A stretch of DNA of 64,000 bases from CAZJHX01 sp964545715 (lineage in GTDB: Bacteria; Myxococcota_A; UBA9042; GCA-2863065): assembly GCA_964545715.1 (NCBI GenBank), contig CAZJHX010000030.1, forward strand, positions 11,304 through 75,303, written 5' to 3'. The notes under the pieces were generated by a model. That model did no database searches, was not told the DNA's origin, and saw only the letters and a list, made by a program, of their open reading frames with translations. Each line of letters begins with the position of its first letter. Position 1 is the stretch's first letter. Positions 35,256 through 46,300 of this stretch are shown one piece after another. A program made the translations under genes and the position numbers.

Positions 35256-36392
35256 ATGGGCAGTGGCGCGCGAATCGTGGTTTTTGGGGGCGCCGGCGAC
35301 GTCGGCAGCCGTGCAGTAGAGCGTCTCGCTGAGGCGGACGATGTCTCGTTGATCACCGTCGCCGATCGGGATCCCGTCGGCGCCGAGCGAGTCGCGGCGC
35401 AGCTGCGGGGCAGTGGTCCCAAGGTGATGTCACGGGTCGTCGACGCGATGGACCATGGCGGTCTGGTCGCGGTGATGGCGAACCACGACATCGCCGCCTC
35501 CGCTATCGGGCCGTTCTTCAAGTTTGAGCCGCGCCTGGTGGCCGCCGCTGTGGAGTCCGGCACGCACTACACCAGCGTCTGCGACGAGTGGGATGCCACC
35601 GAGGAGATCTTTGCCAACTACGACGGCGCGGCCCGCGAAAAGGGCTGCGTGGTCCTCAGCGGCCTGGGCACCAGCCCCGGGTTCACAAACGTGGGCGTGC
35701 GCTACCTGGCCGACAAGCTGGACTCGGTCGAGCGGGTCGAGGTCTCCGTCTACCAGCCCTTGGACGCGGGCGGCGGCGAGGCCGTGATCCGTCACATGCT
35801 GCACATCATGACCGGCCCGGTCGCGTCCTGGCAGGGCGGCGCGGCGGTGGATATCCAAGCGTGCTCGCGCTCGCGGGTGGTCGAGTTTCCGCACTTCGGG
35901 CCCATCCGACTTTGGAACATGGGGCACGCCGAGCCCGTGACCATTCCCAAGTACTTTCCGGGCGTGCGCGACGTGACCTTCTTCATGGGCTACGGCCGCG
36001 GTGCGCACCTGTTCGTGCAGCCGGCGCGCCTGGGCCTGTTCCGCTCGCGGCGCCTCGTTGAGCTGGCGGTCAGGGGGCTGCTGAAAGCCGAGCGCTGGAT
36101 CAGCAAGCCCGACGCTGCACCCGCCGAGGGCGCCGTCCGCTTGGACGTTTGGGGCAAAAAGGACGGTCAGGACGTGCACCACCTGTGCTGCGGCACCGGC
36201 CAGATGCGCGACGCCACCGGGCTGTCGTTGGCCGCCGGCACGCTGATGGTCGCGCGCGGTGAGCTGGTCAGCGAGGGCGGCGGGGTCTTCGCGCCCGAGG
36301 CTTGCCTGGCGCCCCAGCCGTTCATTCGCGAGCTGGCCGAAGCCGGCATCCACGCCTACTTCGATCTGGCGATGACGCGGCCTATCACTTAG
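35256..36392 (+). CDS. Saccharopine-dehydrogenase-like NAD(P)-binding protein
   Basis: A 378-residue enzyme with an N-terminal Rossmann motif VVFGGAGDVGSRAVERL and the typical GTHYTSVCDEWD and GLGTSPGFTNVGV segments of saccharopine-dehydrogenase-family oxidoreductases. ATG 35256 is chosen as the first Met before the Rossmann strand; a TAGAAT -10-like box lies just upstream. It shares no operon with the divergent kinase unit. The substrate is not known. Confidence 0.85.
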   Translation: MGSGARIVVFGGAGDVGSRAVERLAEADDVSLITVADRDPVGAERVAAQLRGSGPKVMSRVVDAMDHGGLVAVMANHDIAASAIGPFFKFEPRLVAAAVESGTHYTSVCDEWDATEEIFANYDGAAREKGCVVLSGLGTSPGFTNVGVRYLADKLDSVERVEVSVYQPLDAGGGEAVIRHMLHIMTGPVASWQGGAAVDIQACSRSRVVEFPHFGPIRLWNMGHAEPVTIPKYFPGVRDVTFFMGYGRGAHLFVQPARLGLFRSRRLVELAVRGLLKAERWISKPDAAPAEGAVRLDVWGKKDGQDVHHLCCGTGQMRDATGLSLAAGTLMVARGELVSEGGGVFAPEACLAPQPFIRELAEAGIHAYFDLAMTRPIT

Positions 36393-36396
36393 CGGG

Positions 36397-36561
36397 CTAG
36401 GAGTCCTCGGGAAAACTCGCATGAGCCGCCACGACGATACCGGGCCAGCTTGGGCCTCAGGCCCCTCGAACGGGCCACCAGCCCGCCCTTCGGGGCCTTC
36501 GGCCAATCTGGCCGCGGTCTCGCCGCGCCGGCTCTGTGCGACTTTTCCCGAGGACTCCTAG
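36397..36561. repeat. 165-bp element with 25-bp terminal inverted repeats between convergent genes
   Basis: Arms 36397-36421 and 36537-36561 are inverted repeats with one mismatch in 25. They begin 4 bp after the stop of the dehydrogenase gene and cover the stop of the convergent gene. The interior holds several smaller GC hairpins (for example GGGCC-TCA-GGCCC). It could be a miniature mobile palindromic element, an attenuator/terminator or a structured RNA. No ORF is supported inside. Confidence 0.7.
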
Positions 36562-39500
36562 GGCCGGTAGACGTCGGAGATCACAAACGGGCCGGTGGCG
36601 TACGGCACCGTAAACGTATGACGCAGCCCGCCCTCGGTCACGACCTCGCCCTGCGCGCCGACCGCGCGATAGCGGTACTCCAGGTGCGTGCCCGCGGGCA
36701 GGCTGACCGTCAGCCCCGCCTGGGGCACGACCATCGGCGGGTCAAAGGCGCCCGGGCCGATCGACACGATCTCCAGCGTCGCGCCGGGCTCCAGGGTCAG
36801 GTTGTCCACCGTGAACGTGACCGCCTGATCGCCGGTCTCCAGCCCGATCGCGGCGATGTCTGCCGGCCCGTACGTGTTCAGCAGGTCCGCGTAGCGCCCC
36901 TCCGTTCGCGCCGCCAGCCCGGCACTCTCGATGACCACCAGGTTCTCGTCGCTGTCGTTGGCGCCGGTCTGGGTCCAGTTGAACGAGCCGGCCAGCACGG
37001 TCTGACCATCGATCACGGCCATCTTCAGGTGCATGTCGACAAACGCGGCGGCTGGATCAGCGAGCAGCACGGTCACGCCGGCGTTCTCCAACAAGGCGAC
37101 GTCCACCGGGTCCGCGTTGAACTGGCTCATCACACAGGCCACGGCCACGCCGGTCGCTTTGGCGTCGGCGAGCGCCTGCAAAAGCGCGGGATGCTTGAAC
37201 TCGAACATGGCCACCAGCACGCGCGACTGCGCCCCGGCGATGGCCGAGACCACGGTCCCCGCCAGGTCGTCGTCCGGGCCCATCAGCGCCTGCAGCGGCT
37301 CCCCTGCATAGGGGGCGCTCGGGGTCTGCTCGCCGCCGGCTTTCAGCTCGTCCCACTCGGTCAAATACCGCGCGGCCAGCGCCGGGTCCGTCACCGTCAA
37401 CAGCACCTCGTCGTTGGCTGAAAACGCCGTGCTGGTCCAGTTGGCCGACCCTGTCACAACCGTCGTCTGGTCGATCACCGCCCACTTGACGTGCATGCTG
37501 GCAAAGGCCGTTGCGTCGTTGTCCACCAGCGTCACCGGTACGCCCGCCGCCACCAGCTTGTCGTCCATGTCGTTGAACGCCAGCTGCTGCACGTCGTAGT
37601 CCAGCAGCACCTCCACGTCCACACCCCCCGCGACCAGCGCCGCCAGCACGTCCACCACGCTGTCCAGCCGCATGTTGTACACGGCGATCCGCACCTGGCT
37701 GGTCGCACCGGCCAGCGTCGCCAGCAGGTGATCCTCGATGTCGTCATACGGCGCAAACCGCAGCGACGCTCCCAGCGCAGCGTCCTGAACGTCGGCCACC
37801 GCCGGGTCCAACACAAAGAGCTGCGGCACGACGTTTGGCGCACCCGGCGTGCCCTGATCCCCCTCGCCGTAACCCGTCGTAGCCGGTACCCAGCCGCCCG
37901 GAGCGTCGTTTTCGCCGCATGCGTCGACCAGCTGAATCGACGTCCCCGACGGCACATCCGGCCACGGCGCCGATCCCTGGTAGCTCACCTTGTCCGCCAG
38001 CGCGCCGGAAGGCGTCTCCAGCACGACCGAGTCGGCCGTGTTGCTCAGCGTGAACGAGCTGTACTGGTAATCGCACGCCAGACCGCCGTTCACCGCCGGG
38101 TCCTCGTTCTTGCACAGCACCACCCACCCCTCCGCGGGCACCGGCAAGGGCACCGCGATCTGATGGTTGTTCGTGCCGAAGTCGCGCAGCGTCCAGCCTT
38201 GCAGATCGACCGCCTCGCCCGTCGCGTTGTGCAGCTCCACCCACTCGCCCTTGGAGTCCGTCACCGCCCCGGCGTCGTACATCAGCTCCGTGATCACCAT
38301 GCCGCAGCCGCCCAGCGGGGGATCGCCGCCGGGCTCAGGCTCCTCTTCCGGCGCCCCGGCGCAGTTGTCCTGGCCCGGCGAGTGGTAGTCATGGGTCGCG
38401 CCGAGCGCCTGCAGGCACGGCGATGTCACCCAGCTCGTGCCCACATCCGGCGCATCGTTGGCGGTGCGCTCCACCGACTTCCCATTGCCCGGGTTGAACG
38501 GAAACGAGAACGAGCTCACCACCGTCACGCCGTCCGGCAGCCTGAGCTGGACCGGGTCCGTCGTGCTCACGCCGTTGCCCAGCTTGCTGTTGCCCACGGT
38601 CAGCAGGAGCGCCTCGCCCGGCAGCGTGTACTCGCCGGCAAAGTCCTTGTCCAGGACCACCGCGTACGCGCCGGGATTGAGCACCGTGCCGCCCCCCGGC
38701 CAGCCTGTAATCGTGTCTTGAGCGTCGCCGTCCGATAGCACCCAGCCCGCCAGGTCGACCGGATCGGTGGCCGCGTTGTACAGCTCCACGTATTCACCTG
38801 TGGACTCGTCCAGCGGGTTGGACATGATCTCCGTAAGCACCACGTCCACGTCGCCGGGGTCGATGGGCGGCGGCGGGGGCTGGGCGCATCCGGCCTCGCC
38901 CGGCGTCGCGGTGCACGGTGTCGCGATCCAGGCCCCCGGTCCGTCCGGCGCGGACGGGTCCAGGCGCTCGGCCGAGATGCCGTTGCCGGGGTTGAACGGA
39001 AACGCGAACGAGTCCAGCGCCGCGCCGCCGTTGGGGGCGTGCAGCGTGATCGGGTCGGTCGTCGCCAGCCCGCTGCCGATGGTCGTGTCCGGCGTGCGCA
39101 GCAGCAGCGTGCCCGCCGGCAGCACATAGTTGTCGGCGTATTCGGCGTCTAGAATCAGCGCCCACTTTCCCGCATCGAGCACCGTCGCGCCGCCAACCTC
39201 CAGCGCCTGCAGCGGCTCTTCGGCGTCACCGTCGGAGATCCGGAAGCCGGCCAGGTCGACCGCCTCCGCGCCGGCGTTGAAGATCTCGATGAACTCCGCC
39301 TGGTCTTCCTCGATCGGGTTGGCCATCACCTCCGTCAGCACCAGCGTCACGTTCTCCGGCGGTGGCGCCACCGTGCAGGGTCCGGCGCCGACCGACTGTC
39401 CGGCGGCGCACGCAGAGGACGCCCAGCTTGCGGCCACGTCCGCCGCCGTCGGCTCGGTGCGCTCGACCGACACGCCGTTGCCGGGATTGAACGGGTGACT

Positions 39501-41335
39501 GAACGAGTCGACGGGGCTGCCCGCGCTCATCAGCACGATGGGATCCGTGGTGCTCAGGCCGTTGCCGATGCGCGTTGTCGACGCGATCGTGAGCATGAGC
39601 GTGTCGGGGCCAATCGCGTAATCCCCAGCGTAATCGGGGTCCAGCACCACGGCGTATTGGCCGGCCTCCAGGACCGTGCCGCCGCCCGCCCAGCCGGCGA
39701 TCAGGTCGTCGGCATCGTCGTCCGCGACGGTCAGGCCACCGACGTCGACGGCGACCTCGCCGTAGTTGTACAGCTCGACAAACTCCCCGGTGCCCTCGTC
39801 CAGCGGGTTGGCCATCACCTCGGTCACCGCTAAGAGATACTCGACCGGCGCAGGTGGCGGCTGTGAGGCGCAGTTTTCGTCCCCGGGTGAGCGCCCGCAC
39901 GGTGACGCCAGCCAGTTGCCGTCCGCATCCCCGAGTCCCGCGTCCTCCAGCTCTACCGAGACGCCGTTGCCCGGGTTGAACGGGTGCGAGTAGGTCGAGA
40001 TGACCAGCGCCTCGCCCGGCTCCGACAGCGTCAGCGGATCGGAGTTGGAGAGCCCGCTGCCGATGGTCGCGGTCGATGCCACGGTCAGCAGCACGACGCC
40101 CGGCGGAACGCTGTACGCGGCCGCGATCCACTGGGGATCCACGATCAGCGCGTAGCCCCCCGGCGCGATGGTGGTGGCCCCGCCCCCAAAGCCGGTGAGC
40201 AGGTCGGTGGAGTCGCCGTCGTCGATCTGCAGACCCGCCGCGTCGACCGCCGACTCCCCGAAGTTGAGCAGCTCCACATACTCGCCGGTCTTCTCGTCCA
40301 GCGGGTTGGCCATCACCTCGGTGATCGTCAGTGTCCACGCCGCCGGCGGCGCAACCGGCAGCTCGTGTGGGCCGATGTCGGGGCCGTCCCCCTGCGGGCG
40401 CGTCAGGTTGGCAAAGTCGTGGTCGACCGCTACCGCCGGGGGGCCCCCCAAGCCCCCCCGCGCCCCCCCCCCCCGCCCAAAAAAGAACACCCCCCCCCNN
40501 NNNNNNNNGGGGGGGGGGCCTGGTGGCCAACGGGGGGGGCCCCCCCTCCCGCGGGGGCCCCCCATGCCCCCGGGGGCGACGCCGCCTGCAGCGTAAAGAT
40601 GCCCTCCGCGGCCGACGTCAGCAGAGGATCCAGCGCGACATCGGAGACGTCGGCGCTCGCCAGCCCGGCATAGTCGACGCCGTTGCCCCACACCAGGTTG
40701 CTCAGCGACGTGCAGCCCGATCCGCAGCGCAGCCCGGCGTTGTTTGAGACGACGATGCTGTTGCGCACGGTCACCGGCACGTCGGCCCAGACGCCCGCGC
40801 CGCTGGGGTCGCCAAAGCCGGCGCCCAGGGCCAGCACGTGGTCCAGCGTGACATCGCCGCCGGTGACGCGAACCGACGCTGCGTCCTGGTGGACGAGGAT
40901 AGCGTTGGTCACGTGCACCAAGCCGCTGTGCACCTGCAGCCCGAGCCCGCCGCCGTCGATGCGGACCCTGTCCAGCACCAGCGCCGCCGTGTTGCCGGTG
41001 ACGCTGATCGCTGTGGCAAAGCCCTGGACCCTGACCCGGTCGATCGCGCCGCCCCCGCTACCTGCGCTGAGCGCTGTGCTGCCGGCGGGTGAGAGCGTGC
41101 CGTCGAGGGTGATGTCCGAGAGCGTCACCGCCACGCCGTCCGGCGCAGTGATGGTGCCGAACAGGGTGGTGGCGTTGGTGCCTGCTCCGGCCAGAGACAC
41201 GCCGGCTTTGAGGACGAGATCCTCCTGATGAGAGCCGGCGGTCAGCGTCACCGTGGACCCGGCCTCGGCGGCGTCGATCTGTGTCTGGATGGGTCCCGCC
41301 TGCGCCAGGACCATCGTGGCGAGCGCTGCAAGCAT
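36558..41335 (-). CDS. Large exported protein: beta-helix, five lamin-tail domains, two phospholipase D motifs (crosses gap)
   Basis: About 1,580 residues if the frame is restored over the N run. The N-terminal part (40590-41335) is a short signal followed by right-handed beta-helix repeats. Beyond the gap the DHDFANLTRPQGDGPDIGPHE end of such domains appears, so both sides belong to one gene. Five lamin-tail-like domains follow (EVMANPLDE, EVMANPLDE, EVMANPIEE, EIMSNPLDE, ELMYDAG), then two PLD half-sites (HVKWAVIDQT and HLKMAVIDGQ, both followed by GSxNWT). The PLD pair suggests a secreted phosphodiesterase or nuclease. It starts 38 bp behind the kinase at 41374. Confidence 0.78.
40437..40567. 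other. Contig join: 10 N with low-quality homopolymers
   Basis: N at 40499-40508, with C and G runs on both sides that shift the frame of the beta-helix/lamin-tail gene. The two reliable flanks belong to one gene, so the join itself is probably correct and the missing sequence short. Confidence 0.85.
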
Positions 41336-41373
41336 CGCGGTAGGGTGCCCACACCGGGGCGAACCGGCAAGGG

Positions 41374-43242
41374 TTACTTTAAGGCCGGCGGAGGCAGAAG
41401 TGTGTCCGGGCGCCAGACCCAGGCGATGACCAGCGCGCAGCCCAGGTTATTGATCGCCAGCAGCTCGAAGATCAGGTCGATGCGGGCGGCCCCGACAAAG
41501 AAGCAGATCAAGGTGATGCCGACGGCGGCGGTCAGCTTCCGGTCGATCGTCACCGCCACCATCGCCTGGATGATCGCGATGGCCAGCAGCAGCAGCAGGA
41601 TGGTCTCCGCGCCGCTCCATCCGCGCAAAAGCCCGGCGGCCGGCAGCAGCAGTCCTACGCCCGCCAGCACCTGCGCGGTGTGAACCAGCTGCCGATTCAC
41701 GCGCGTGGTGCTCAGCGTGTCTTTCGCCCACCGGCGCAGCCCCTCGATGACTCCAACGAACAGGGTGGAGATCAGCGCGAACGCCGTCAGGTCGAAGTCG
41801 GCGTAGCCGTTGCGCACCGCGTACCCCATGAGCATCGGCGCCACCGAGAAGAGGACGCCGATGACCAGCATCGCGAAGGCGCGTGTGCGGCGTCCGACCT
41901 GCAGGTCCATGTCGTAGCCGAGGCGCTCGAGGTCCGCCACGCGGGCGATCTCGGCATTGAGCTTGTCGGCCAGCTCCGGCGGCGGGTCCTCCAGCTCGGC
42001 CATAACGGTCGCCGCGGCGCCTGGGTTGCCGGCGTTCAGCTCGATCCAGACCATCAGCTGCAGCGCCTGGCTAAGCTCGTGGCTGCTGCGGGCGTTGTCG
42101 GGCCACGTGCTCAGGGCCTTTTGATAGGCGAAGCGGCACTCACTGAAGGCCGCGCGCACCTCGTTCAGCTCGTGCTGGGCGGGGTGGCGTACGGCTTTTC
42201 TCAGGAGCTCCAGTCGAGCGGAGGCATCGGAGGCCAGCTCACGCGAGCTCTGTTGGCGCCGGTACCGCAGAATCGCCTGCTTGAACGCCTCCGCGGACTC
42301 ATAGCGCTGCTCCGGGTCCCGGTGCGCAGCCTTATTGGCCACCTCGCCCAGGCCCGCCGGGACGTCATCGCCATACTCGGCCGGCTCCGAAGCATATGCG
42401 GTGATCAGCGCCTGGCGTACGTCTTTGCCGGAGTGTCGCGGCTTGCCGGTCAACAGATGGTGCAGCGTCGCGCCCAACAGATAGATGTCCGAGCGTGGGC
42501 CGATCACGGCGCCCTCCGCGGACGCCATCTCCGGCGCCATATACGCGGGCGTACCGGCTACCCGGCAGATGTCGCGCGCCGCCGGCATCAGGTCGCCGTG
42601 CGCGTCGTTGACCGAGACCGCCAGCGCCCAATCCAGCACGTAGACCTCGCCAAACGCGCCGATCATTACGTTGTCCGGCTTCAGGTCGCGGTGCACGATG
42701 CCGCGGCTGTGGGCAAACGAGACGGCGTTGCAGACGTCCAGCAGCACGTCCAGATGGTGGTCCAGGGCGGTGTGGTCCGCCTGCTGCGACGGGTACAGCC
42801 CGGGGTCGTCGATCAGGTCCGACCAGGCGCGGCCCTCGATACGCTTCATGATGATCATCGGCTGGCCGTTCTCATCCAGACCGATGGCGTGCACGGGCAC
42901 CACGTTGGGGTGCTCCAGGCCGCCCGTGATCCGCGCCTCGCGCACCAGGCCAAGCGCGGCCTTGTCGCCGGCGTTTGGATGCATGGCCTTGACGGCGACG
43001 TCGCGCGCCAGAGGCACCTGCACGGCCGACCGGACGATGCCCATCCCGCCTTGCCCCAGAGTGTCACCCAGGCTCAGCTGCGGATTCGGCTCACCGACGG
43101 CGATGCGCGGCAGGGCCAGGTGGCTTGTGGTGCGCGGCGGGTCGTCGGCGATCGTGCCGTCACCATCTACGATCAGGGTGTCCGGCGTGATGCCGCGCGC
43201 CTCCCAGATCGTCGTCAGCTGTTCCTCGTCGACCCTGCTCAC
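41374..43242 (-). CDS. Membrane Ser/Thr protein kinase
   Basis: A 622-residue kinase from GTG 43242. The Hanks domain (about 45-330) has GQGGMGIVR, VAVKAMH, HRDLKPDN and GTPAYMAPE, but the DFG motif reads DWA (VLDWALA). A helical region with TPR-like character follows (about 330-470), then five or six membrane segments (about 478-610). Such multi-pass C-termini suggest membrane sensing. The DWA change keeps the metal-binding Asp, so activity is plausible. It diverges from the lipoprotein gene at 43338. Confidence 0.88.
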   Translation of the reverse strand: MSRVDEEQLTTIWEARGITPDTLIVDGDGTIADDPPRTTSHLALPRIAVGEPNPQLSLGDTLGQGGMGIVRSAVQVPLARDVAVKAMHPNAGDKAALGLVREARITGGLEHPNVVPVHAIGLDENGQPMIIMKRIEGRAWSDLIDDPGLYPSQQADHTALDHHLDVLLDVCNAVSFAHSRGIVHRDLKPDNVMIGAFGEVYVLDWALAVSVNDAHGDLMPAARDICRVAGTPAYMAPEMASAEGAVIGPRSDIYLLGATLHHLLTGKPRHSGKDVRQALITAYASEPAEYGDDVPAGLGEVANKAAHRDPEQRYESAEAFKQAILRYRRQQSSRELASDASARLELLRKAVRHPAQHELNEVRAAFSECRFAYQKALSTWPDNARSSHELSQALQLMVWIELNAGNPGAAATVMAELEDPPPELADKLNAEIARVADLERLGYDMDLQVGRRTRAFAMLVIGVLFSVAPMLMGYAVRNGYADFDLTAFALISTLFVGVIEGLRRWAKDTLSTTRVNRQLVHTAQVLAGVGLLLPAAGLLRGWSGAETILLLLLAIAIIQAMVAVTIDRKLTAAVGITLICFFVGAARIDLIFELLAINNLGCALVIAWVWRPDTLLPPPALK

Positions 43243-43337
43243 GGGCGGTAGTTTAGCACCGGTGCACGGTCGGGCATGCGTCGGCCGTTTGACATTGACC
43301 CGGGCGGAGCGGGACCCTGTTCGGCGGAGGCATATCC

Positions 43338-46300
43338 ATGCAGGTTTCGGTCTTTTGCAGAGTGGCTGCGGCGCTCTTGTTTGTCTTGGCGTGCGGCTGC
43401 TCGGATGACGAGCCCACGCCCGTCCCGACCGCGGATACATCCGTGGTAGAGCCCCCGCCCGTCAGTTGCTCGTGCGACTCGCCCGGTCCGTGTCAGACGG
43501 CTGAAGGTGCGGCGTGCTCAGAGGACGGCGCGTGCCTGTATCCGGCGGCGCCCGGCGGCACCACGTGCGATGACGGCAACGCGTGCACCGAGGCCGACTC
43601 GTGCGCACAGGGCGTGTGCGTGGCGGGCGCGCCGCGGGATTGCTCCGACGGCGACCTGTGCAACGGCACGGAGTCCTGCGATCCGGCGTCCGGGTGTGTC
43701 GACGGCGTCGCGCTGGAGTGTGGGGACGACGACCCGTGCAACGGCGAGGAGCACTGCGACACGGTTATGGGCTGCATGCCCGGCGAGCCGCTGGCCTGTG
43801 GCGACGACGACGCGTGCAACGGCGTGGAGTCCTGTGATTCGGCGTCCGGGTGCGTGGAGGGTACGCCGCTGAGCTGCGACGACGGCCTGAGCTGCAACGG
43901 TCAGGAGACGTGTGATGCGGCCACTGGGTGCGTGTCGGGCGACACGCCGGACGGCTGCTGCACCGAGAACAGCGACTGTGAAGACGGCAACGCCTGCAAC
44001 GGCATCGGCTTCTGCAACATGGGTACGCACAGCTGCCAGGTGAATCCGCCGCCCCAATGCGATGACGGCAACCCGTGCAACGGGGCCGAGAGCTGCGATC
44101 CGGCGTCCGGTTGCATCAGTGGTGCGGCGCTGATCTGCGATGACGCCAACGCGTGCAACGGTGTCGAGCTCTGCGATCCCGCCGCGGGGTGCGTGGACGG
44201 GACAGCGCCATCATGCGACGACGGCAACGCGTGCAACGGTACGGAGACCTGCCAGGCTGCGGCCGGGTGCGTGCTCGGTGCGCCGCCGGCGTGTGATGAC
44301 GGCGACGTCTGCAACGGACTGGAGGCCTGCGACGCCGCCGCCGGCTGCACGCCGGGTGAGGCGCTGCAGTGCGATGACGGCCTGGAGTGTACGGGCACCG
44401 AGTCGTGCGACGCCGTTCTTGGCTGCGTGGACGGCCAACCGCCGGCGGGCTGCTGCTCGACGGGGGCCGACTGCGACGACGGCAATCCGTGCAACGGCGC
44501 CGAGACGTGTGTGGCGTCCAACTGCGTGACCACCGCGGCGGTGAGCTGCGACGACGGCAACCCCTGCACCACGGACTCATGCGATGGGGCCACGGGCGAT
44601 TGCTCCAATGTGGCGCTGCAGTGCGATGACGGCAACGCGTGCACCGAGGAGGCCTGCCAGGACGGCGCGTGCGTCTTCAGCATCGTCAGTTGTGACGACG
44701 ATGACGCGTGTACGGTCGACTCCTGCTCCGCCGCGGACGGCTGCGCGTATGAGGTGGTTCCGTGCGACGACGGCAACGTGTGCAACGGTGTCGAGATCTG
44801 CAACGCCAAAGCCGGGTGCCTCGGGGGCGCGCCGCTGGTGTGCGACGACTGGAACGCCTGCAACGGGCAGGAGACGTGCGATCCGGCCTCGGGGTGCGTG
44901 GACGGTGAGGCGCTGGAGTGCTCGGACGGCAACCCGTGCAACGGCTCGGAGATGTGCGACCCCGCGTCGGGCTGCTTTGCGGGCCCCGCGATGAACTGCG
45001 ATGACGGCAACGCCTGCACCGAGGACAGCTGCGACGCCGGCACCTGGATGTGCAAGAACGAGGATCTCTGCGCCGCGGCCATGACCGACGGCATGATGGT
45101 CTATACGACCACCGATCCGGAGGGGAACTCGTTTGCGTGCAACACCTGCCACGCGCTGGACGAGCCGTCCGAGGACGGGGTGCGGCGCGTCGGTCACCGG
45201 CTGGGCGACGCCACGAAGCGGCCCAGCTACAAAAACGGCCAGCTGACCAACATGCTGGACGCGGTCAACAGCTGTCGGGCGGAGTGGATGAACGCGCCCA
45301 CGTGGAGCGACAAGGACCCCCATTGGCTGGCGCTTTATCAGTGGCTGGACGAGCTGGCTGAAGAGGGGGAGGCCCCGCCGGTGGTGTTCAGCATCGTGGA
45401 CCCGCCGGAGCCGCCGACTGGGGGCGATCCGGCCGCCGGTCAGGCGCTGTTCAACATGGCGTGCGTGATGTGCCACGGGACGGACGCGGTCGGGACGATT
45501 CGGGGGCCGCCGCTGGCCGGCGTGGGGCTGCCCGAGTCCTATATCGTGACCCGGGTGCGCACCAGCGGCCTGACCGACAGCCCGGTATACGACGGGCTGA
45601 CCGGCGGCATCATGCCGTTCTGGGGTGGCGATCGCCTCACCGACGAGGAGGTCAAGAACCTGGCGGCCTTCGTGAACACGTCCAAGACGCCGGACCCGGA
45701 TCCGCCGCCGGATCCGCCGATCGAGCCCGAGGAGCCCGGTCCTGAGTGTGGCGCCACGCACGAGAAGGTGGGCTGGACGACGACCCTCTCCACCAAGTTC
45801 CACGGCGTCGTGGGCACCGCGACGGTCATCGACGACTGCACGATCGAGGTGACCGGCTTCGGCTTTGACGGCAACGGCATCGACATCAAGGTCTATGCGG
45901 GCACGGGGGGCAACTACGGGGCCGGCTTCCCGGTCTCGGACCAGCTGTACAACTTTCCCGAAGGCTACGAGGACGACACGCTGATCCTCAAAGTGCCGGA
46001 GGGCAAGACCCTGGACGACGTGGACGGGATCAGCGTTTGGTGCGTGGCGGTTGGCGTCAGCTTTGGCGACGGCCTGTTTGCGGCGCCGCCGGACCCCGAA
46101 CCCGAGCCCGGCTGCGGCGAGACCAGCCCCAAGATCGGCTGGACGGCCACGCTGTCCAAGAAGTTCCACGGGGTCATGGGCACCGCCACGATCATCGACG
46201 ACTGCACCATCGCAGTGGACAGCTTCTACTTCGACGGAGGCGGCATCGACGTGCAGGTGTATGCGGCCAAAGGCGGCAACTACAACAGCGGCTTCTCGGT

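Noticed and set aside
43291..43337. TTGACA -35-like box before the cytochrome/DM13 lipoprotein
   Set aside because: No acceptable -10 hexamer at 16-18 bp.
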